In this document: piece after piece, positions 16,901 to 19,942 of the stretch
Position numbering within the stretch: the first letter of the stretch is position 1
Layout: every line of letters begins with the position of its first letter
From: Verrucomicrobiota bacterium
Lineage (GTDB): Bacteria; Verrucomicrobiota; Verrucomicrobiia; Opitutales; Oceanipulchritudinaceae
Reading direction: 5' to 3'
NCBI GenBank assembly: GCA_009908535.1
Contig: JAAAOD010000097.1
Location: forward strand, 1-19,942
DNA length: 19,942 nucleotides
The notes under the pieces: generated by a model
What the model was told of the DNA's origin: nothing
Databases searched by the model: none
Seen by the model: only the letters and a program-made list of their open reading frames with translations
Translations under genes and position numbers: made by a program

Positions 16901-17310
16901 TTTTCATGGTGCCACTGGTCCGGGAAAAGCGGATCGCGCGGTTCGAACCGCCGCGGATAGCGGCGCAGCATGCGCTCTTTTTCCACAAACCGGATTTCCG
17001 GGCGTTTTTCCAGACGCTGGAGTTGACCCGACAAAAAAGAGGCGCCGTCCGGGCGGCTTTGCAGGGTCTGCTCGTAAACGAATCGGTGAAAGCCGCCCAC
17101 TCCCTGCACCGGTCCCCCGTAGCGCGCACCCATCCTTTCAGCGAGGGCCTCCGCGTCCACCCCTTCCGCAATGCGCACAAGCAGCGTGCCGGAGGGACTG
17201 TCCACTTCCTCTCGCGGCGCGCCCGGCAGGTTGGCAAACGACAACCCCGCCAAGAGAAAAAGCAGAGCGGCCGGACGGGATCGGAGGGGAGGAAGAAAGG
17301 AAATTTTCAT
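13939..17310 (-). CDS. Secreted multidomain subtilisin/kexin-like serine protease with C-terminal W-rich domain
   Basis: A 1123-aa secreted protein. A signal peptide covers ~1-30. A propeptide-like region (~40-120) follows, then a subtilase (S8) domain (~135-460) with catalytic Asp 170 (IGVVDTG), His 208 (NDRHGTAVAG), oxyanion Asn 312 (AAGNGG) and Ser 390 (SGTSAAAPM). Residues ~478-590 are a proprotein-convertase P domain (YLSTRYLGESSLGEWTLEV). Two Ig/cadherin-like modules (~600-685 and ~690-776, the second with VLENDRDLDGDSL) precede a LamG/concanavalin-like domain (~780-960). The final ~95 residues (1025-1117) are packed with Trp/Tyr (GWLFGDRYPWIY, WGWLATTAELYPWF), a type I recall from secreted Verrucomicrobiota proteins and which may act in surface display or sorting. 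The gene follows yicC after 51 nt. There is no Shine-Dalgarno; the ATG gives a proper signal peptide. Confidence 0.92.
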   Translation of the reverse strand: MKISFLPPLRSRPAALLFLLAGLSFANLPGAPREEVDSPSGTLLVRIAEGVDAEALAERMGARYGGPVQGVGGFHRFVYEQTLQSRPDGASFLSGQLQRLEKRPEIRFVEKERMLRRYPRRFEPRDPLFPDQWHHENLGQGGGIPHADANVRPAWDAGLFGAGVTIGVVDTGIQFDHPDLFPNYLSPYGYDFLSGDSDPSPSEENDRHGTAVAGISLAAANDRGGLGIAPSASLVPIRLIPDEPFYDFGATNSEEAEALSYRDDLVDIYNNSWGPGDGRYAAMPGVVEAALEENVREGRNGRGTIYVWAAGNGGLEDDNSNYDGYNASPYTISVGAIGDNDILASYSEPGANLLVTAPSLGTGQGIITTDNTGTSGYSDGDTFDNFSGTSAAAPMVSGLVALLLEARPDLGWRDVQQILARTAEPVDLRGGTWTQNGAGLWISHEYGYGRIDAEAALRVAEGWPLLPAMETRTFRRFPDLPIPDNGQPVADTVEVPSDLEVQFARVRLQANHDDWGHLHVELVSPSGTRSVLAESHFNRNSAGQPGEWTYLSTRYLGESSLGEWTLEVSDERAGTAGTLNEWSLLLMGTLPTGENGLPPVTGELTVEAVTYPVTVDLTGQVVDPDGDTLELISVQPPRGGRLTDTGEGLFQYERGAAFDGRDFFSALFSDGKGGVVRRLVEIVDPSPVGQNDTFPVLANSVRALPVLENDRDLDGDSLRITRINDGDTGEAVISGDESTILYSAPPGFTGVRRIQYFFTDDSDGSSSAWATVVVQEEPDIALDFDGLDDFLLLPAEDGPAMEEAFTLEAVIHPRDWGEHVTGFGRIYDRGNVIFFLNGFDHAFYNDRSLVAFFILEDGTEVAANSVEDALVLNEDQHVALTFDHTAGASSVRMFIDGEEVALSYPSEGGLLGAAPGRPIAPMTTQPLYMGENPRGARAFKGRISDFRIWEEARSPAQIAASSTGFEEGGTPAIQFPLDRQLGREVPSTGTLTASAFLNGPQRVPGQAPWSELESRYRLLRDAGSGWWDERTFGWLFGDRYPWIYTNSVGWAFSGHADPDTGYLLYPADNNWGWLATTAELYPWFHRAVTGDWLWYVEGTGNPSWWYSVSVEDYFLSGDSLPNN

Positions 17311-17361
17311 GGAAGGGTGGACGACAAGGGAGAGGCGGAATTGTTTCCTCGAACCCCCGGA

Positions 17362-18237
17362 CTATTCGATATTCTGGATTTGCTCGCGGATGCGCTCGAT
17401 TTCGTTCTTCGCCTCAATGACATGGCGACTGGCCTCCACGTTGGCCACTTTGGAGCCGATCGTGTTGAATTCACGGTTCAGTTCCTGAACAATGAACTCC
17501 AGTTTGCGGCCGATGGGACTGCCGGCGGCCAGGCAGTCCGTAAACTGGGTCAGGTGGCTTTCCACGCGGATCCGTTCCTCGCTGACGTCGCACTTGTCCG
17601 CAAACAAGGCCACTTCCTTGAGGACGCGTTCATCGGTCAGGTCGAGATCCAGTCCAGTCTGGCGCAGGCGCTGCAGCAACATCTCCCGGTAGCGATCAGC
17701 GGTTCCCTCCGCGGCGGTGCCGATCCTCTCAAGCGCGGTCCGCAGGCAGTCGAGGCGGTCCGCGAGATCCTCTGCCAGGGCCGTGCCCTCCGACGATCTC
17801 ATGGCGACAAAAGAAGCCATGGCCTCGCCGAGCAGCTCCTGGAGCACGGGCAGGATTTCCTCCGCCGCGGGAAGGACCATCTCCGTCTTGTGGAGGGCGG
17901 CAAGCCGGACCAGCATATCCGCGTCCGGCTCCCATGGCACTCCTTCCTTTCGCGCAAGGGCTTCGAGCCGCCGCAGGCTCCCCTGGAGGGCCAGGTCATC
18001 CCAGCGAAAACCCTCCTCGCCGCAAGCCATCGAGACCTGGACGGTGAGGTGGACTTTCCCTCGGTGCAGTTGCTCCCGCAGAGGCGCCTGCAACTCCCTT
18101 TCCAGCAACTGCCAGTCGCGGGGCAGGTTGACGGAGATTTCGAGATTGCGCCGGTTCACGGACTGCAGCTCGATGGTAAGGGTAAGGCCGTCGCGATCAC
18201 GCTGGGCGCGACCGAATCCCGTCATGGAATGAATCAC
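17362..18237 (-). CDS. yicC: YicC-family protein (endoribonuclease family)
   Basis: A 291-aa protein starting [12 protein letters not shown], the signature beginning of YicC proteins. Its C-terminal block ([22 protein letters not shown] ... [13 protein letters not shown]) is equally typical. E. coli YicC has been described as an endoribonuclease acting on small RNA; the role here is inferred from family. The start is the GTG at 18237: it overlaps the TGA of trpB (GTGA), has a purine-rich GAGGGGGG just upstream, and gives the exact family N-terminus. The frame is open back to 18327 inside trpB, but that extension is low-complexity Gly/Arg and was rejected. Coupling to trpB implies co-translation. 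The subtilase gene follows 51 nt downstream. Confidence 0.93.
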   Translation of the reverse strand: MIHSMTGFGRAQRDRDGLTLTIELQSVNRRNLEISVNLPRDWQLLERELQAPLREQLHRGKVHLTVQVSMACGEEGFRWDDLALQGSLRRLEALARKEGVPWEPDADMLVRLAALHKTEMVLPAAEEILPVLQELLGEAMASFVAMRSSEGTALAEDLADRLDCLRTALERIGTAAEGTADRYREMLLQRLRQTGLDLDLTDERVLKEVALFADKCDVSEERIRVESHLTQFTDCLAAGSPIGRKLEFIVQELNREFNTIGSKVANVEASRHVIEAKNEIERIREQIQNIE

Positions 18238-19478
18238 GCCGATGCCCCCCTCGCCTCCTTTGCCGCCTCCATGATCCGCGCCACTTCGTTCACATCCTTG
18301 TCCCCGCGCCCGCTCAGGTTGAGGCAAAGCAGATCGGAGGAAGCGAGTTGCGGAGCCCGCTTCAGGGCGTAGGCGATCGCATGCGTGCTTTCGAGGGCGG
18401 GAAGAATGCCTTCCGTGCGCGATAATTCCTCAAAAGCCGTCATCACCTCGGCGTCGCTTGCGTAGGCGTATTCGATGCGCCCCTGATCATGATAATAGGC
18501 ATGCTCAGGGCCGATGGCCGCGTAATCGAGGCCGGCGGAAACCGAATGCGTCGGGTTGATCTGCCCGTCGGCATTCTGGAGGAGATAGGTCTTGCAGCCC
18601 TGCAGAACTCCAAGACGGCCTCCGGCAAACCGGGCCGCGTGCTGACCTTCTTCAATGCAGCGGCCCCCCGCTTCCACGCCGACAAGACGCACCTCCGATT
18701 CCTCGAGAAAGTCGTGGAAGAATCCGATCGCGTTGCTGCCCCCACCCACACAGGCTACCATCTCCGTGGGGAGGCGTCCCTCCTTCTCGAGAATCTGGGC
18801 ACGGGTTTCCTCCCCGATCACTTTGTGAAAGTCCCGCACCATCATGGGAAAGGGATGCGCGCCCAGGGCCGATCCAAGAATGTAATGGGTTGTCGAGGAG
18901 CTGGCCACCCAGTCGCGCATGGCTTCGTTGACGGCGTCCTTCAGGGTCCGTTGCCCGGTTGTCACCGGCCGCACTTCCGCCCCGCAAAGCCGCATGCGGA
19001 AGACGTTCAGGGCCTGGCGCTCCATGTCCACCTCGCCCATGTAGATGACGCACTCGAGGCCGAAACGGGCGCAGACCGTCGCCGTCGCCACGCCGTGCTG
19101 CCCGGCCCCCGTCTCCGCGATGATCCGTCGCTTCCCGAGACGCCGCGCCAGCAGGGCCTGGCCGAGGGCATTGTTGATCTTGTGCGCGCCGGTGTGCAAC
19201 AGGTCTTCGCGCTTCAGATAGATTTTCGCCCCCCCGAGTTTTGCGGAAAGATTCGCCGCGTGGTAAAGGCCCGTCGGGCGTCCGGCATAGTCGCGCAGTA
19301 ACCGCCGCAGCTCCCTCGTAAACGAGGCGTCGGCCTTTGCCTCCTCGTAGGCCGCCTCCAGTTCGAGGAGGCAGTTCATGAGCGTCTCGGGGACGTAGCG
19401 GCCGCCGAAGGGGCCAAAGTGACCGCTGCGGTCGGGTAGTTCGCTCTTTGATGAAATGGTGGGGACGGGCGCTGTCAT
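18234..19478 (-). CDS. trpB: Tryptophan synthase beta subunit TrpB
   Basis: A 414-aa PLP enzyme that joins indole and serine to make tryptophan, normally with Trp[15 protein letters not shown] at ~21-34 is the classic start. The PLP lysine is Lys 100 in [23 protein letters not shown] and the phosphate-binding GGGSNAIG loop are present, as are [20 protein letters not shown] and the C-terminal NLSGRGDKD. Length is slightly above the usual ~395-400 because of a short N-terminal tail. No trpA or other trp gene is in the window. It lies only 9 nt after the stop of a PP2C-type phosphatase gene and is coupled to yicC by a GTGA overlap. An A/T-rich stretch rather than a Shine-Dalgarno precedes the ATG. 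Confidence 0.98.
   Translation of the reverse strand: MTAPVPTISSKSELPDRSGHFGPFGGRYVPETLMNCLLELEAAYEEAKADASFTRELRRLLRDYAGRPTGLYHAANLSAKLGGAKIYLKREDLLHTGAHKINNALGQALLARRLGKRRIIAETGAGQHGVATATVCARFGLECVIYMGEVDMERQALNVFRMRLCGAEVRPVTTGQRTLKDAVNEAMRDWVASSSTTHYILGSALGAHPFPMMVRDFHKVIGEETRAQILEKEGRLPTEMVACVGGGSNAIGFFHDFLEESEVRLVGVEAGGRCIEEGQHAARFAGGRLGVLQGCKTYLLQNADGQINPTHSVSAGLDYAAIGPEHAYYHDQGRIEYAYASDAEVMTAFEELSRTEGILPALESTHAIAYALKRAPQLASSDLLCLNLSGRGDKDVNEVARIMEAAKEARGASA
18245..18252 (-). promoter_or_regulatory. Purine-rich ribosome-binding site for yicC
   Basis: GAGGGGGG on the minus strand ends 7 nt before the GTG at 18237 and lies within the trpB coding region. A second AAGGAGG at 18260-18254 sits a little too far upstream. 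Together with the GTGA overlap it fixes the yicC start. Confidence 0.6.
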
Positions 19479-19487
19479 AATTTTTTA

Positions 19488-19942
19488 CTACAAATGCTTG
19501 ATCGCCATGACGGTGAAGTCATCCGTCTGGCCGACGGAGCCGGCAAAACGCGAAACCCGGTCCATAATCCCCTCTACGAGCTCCTCCGCGGGGCAGCCTC
19601 GCAGGCTGCGCACGGCGTCCGCGAGGCGCCCGTTGCTGAACTCCACCCCGTCCACGTTCGCCGCTTCTGTCACCCCGTCGGTGTAAAGGGCGAGAACATC
19701 GCCTTCGCGGAAGGGAATGGTACAGTCGCGCAGCGCTTCGTCGAAAATGTCTCCCGGCACCATTCCAAGGGCCATCCCGTCGCTGCGCAGCAGTTCCGAG
19801 TGCACCTGCCCGTTGCCTTCGCCGGGGTGGACGAGAATGGGCAACTCGTGGCCGCCGCGGGCAAGGACCAGTTCCTCCCGCTCCATGTCGATGACGGCGA
19901 AAATCATGGTGATGAACATGTCCGGCCGCATCTCCTCGACCA
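19488..19942 (-). CDS. C-terminal part of a SpoIIE/RsbU-type PP2C phosphatase (5' end outside window)
   Basis: The frame stays open to the right edge, so this is the 3' end of a longer gene; an internal ATG at 19931 is not a likely start. The visible ~150 residues are the second half of a SpoIIE-type PP2C domain: MFITMIFAVIDMEREELVLARGGHELPIL (the usual xxAGHxP motif reads RGGHELP here), GMALGMVPG, then ALYTDGVTEAANVDGVEFSNGRL with a metal-ligand Asp, and DDFTVMAIK at the end. Such enzymes dephosphorylate STAS anti-anti-sigma proteins. Sensor or receiver domains, if any, lie outside. The TAG stop is 9 nt before trpB. Its relation to the other partner-switch module at 10592-12504 cannot be judged from here. 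Confidence 0.88.
   Translation of the reverse strand, partial: VEEMRPDMFITMIFAVIDMEREELVLARGGHELPILVHPGEGNGQVHSELLRSDGMALGMVPGDIFDEALRDCTIPFREGDVLALYTDGVTEAANVDGVEFSNGRLADAVRSLRGCPAEELVEGIMDRVSRFAGSVGQTDDFTVMAIKHL

Noticed and set aside
18238..18327. Longer YicC beginning inside trpB
   Set aside because: The extension is Gly/Arg-rich and the GTG at 18237 has a GTGA overlap, a ribosome-binding site and the canonical MIHSMTGFG start.
16780..18372. A 530-codon plus-strand open frame across subtilase, yicC and trpB
   Set aside because: It spans antisense of three separate genes with clear family matches; a GC-bias shadow.
1..19942. tRNA/rRNA genes, CRISPR arrays, insertion sequences, integrase or attachment sites
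   Set aside because: None seen: coding frames with housekeeping or signalling families fill nearly the whole window, and no direct repeat series or transposase motif was found by reading.

Overview
The window is a dense, GC-rich (by eye roughly 60% or more) bacterial chromosome segment. It carries about sixteen protein genes, with no tRNA, rRNA, CRISPR array or mobile element that I can see. The gene set implies a Gram-negative-type organism that makes menaquinone: MenA, the lipid II flippase MurJ, a LolA-like exported protein, type IV pilin/type II secretion-like pseudopilins and a large secreted subtilase. The subtilase ends in a tryptophan-rich domain of a kind I recall from secreted proteins of Verrucomicrobiota, especially Opitutae. 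With the SpoIIE-type phosphatases and the unusual Rho N-terminus, my best guess is Verrucomicrobiota (Opitutae-like). This is inference.

Layout, left to right. (1) 6-1870, minus strand: two pseudopilin-like genes overlapping by 20 nt, then menA. (2) 1871-2099: a divergent spacer. (3) 2100-5892, plus strand: rho, a 586-aa protein of unknown function that looks like an (alpha/alpha) toroid plus beta-sandwich, and hisF. (4) 5953-6726, plus: an exported LolA/LolB-like protein, which meets murJ (6723-8279, minus) in a 4-bp tail overlap. (5) 8387-10623, plus: a phosphotransacetylase in two pieces, with the catalytic gene first and the BioD-like/DRTGG regulatory part as the next gene. (6) 10592-12504, minus: a receiver-PP2C-HATPase triple-domain protein translationally coupled (GTGA overlap) to a STAS anti-anti-sigma protein. 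This architecture matches the HsbR/HsbA and CrsR/CrsA partner-switch systems. (7) 12563-13975, plus: a CCA-adding-type nucleotidyltransferase with an HD domain. (8) 13939-19942, minus: the end of a second PP2C/SpoIIE phosphatase, trpB, yicC (GTGA-coupled to trpB) and the 1123-aa subtilase.

The genes fall into small housekeeping and envelope units plus one signalling module. Three convergent gene pairs overlap at their 3' ends (4, 32 and 37 bp) and no intrinsic terminator was recognised, so Rho, itself encoded here, may do much of the termination. Almost no start codon is preceded by a Shine-Dalgarno sequence. The two clear exceptions are the two downstream genes that begin with GTG inside a GTGA stop/start overlap.

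The most interesting points are the receiver-phosphatase-kinase/STAS switch, the split and order-reversed Pta, the altered primary RNA-binding site of Rho, a changed residue in the MurJ cavity, and the uncharacterised 586-aa protein between rho and hisF.
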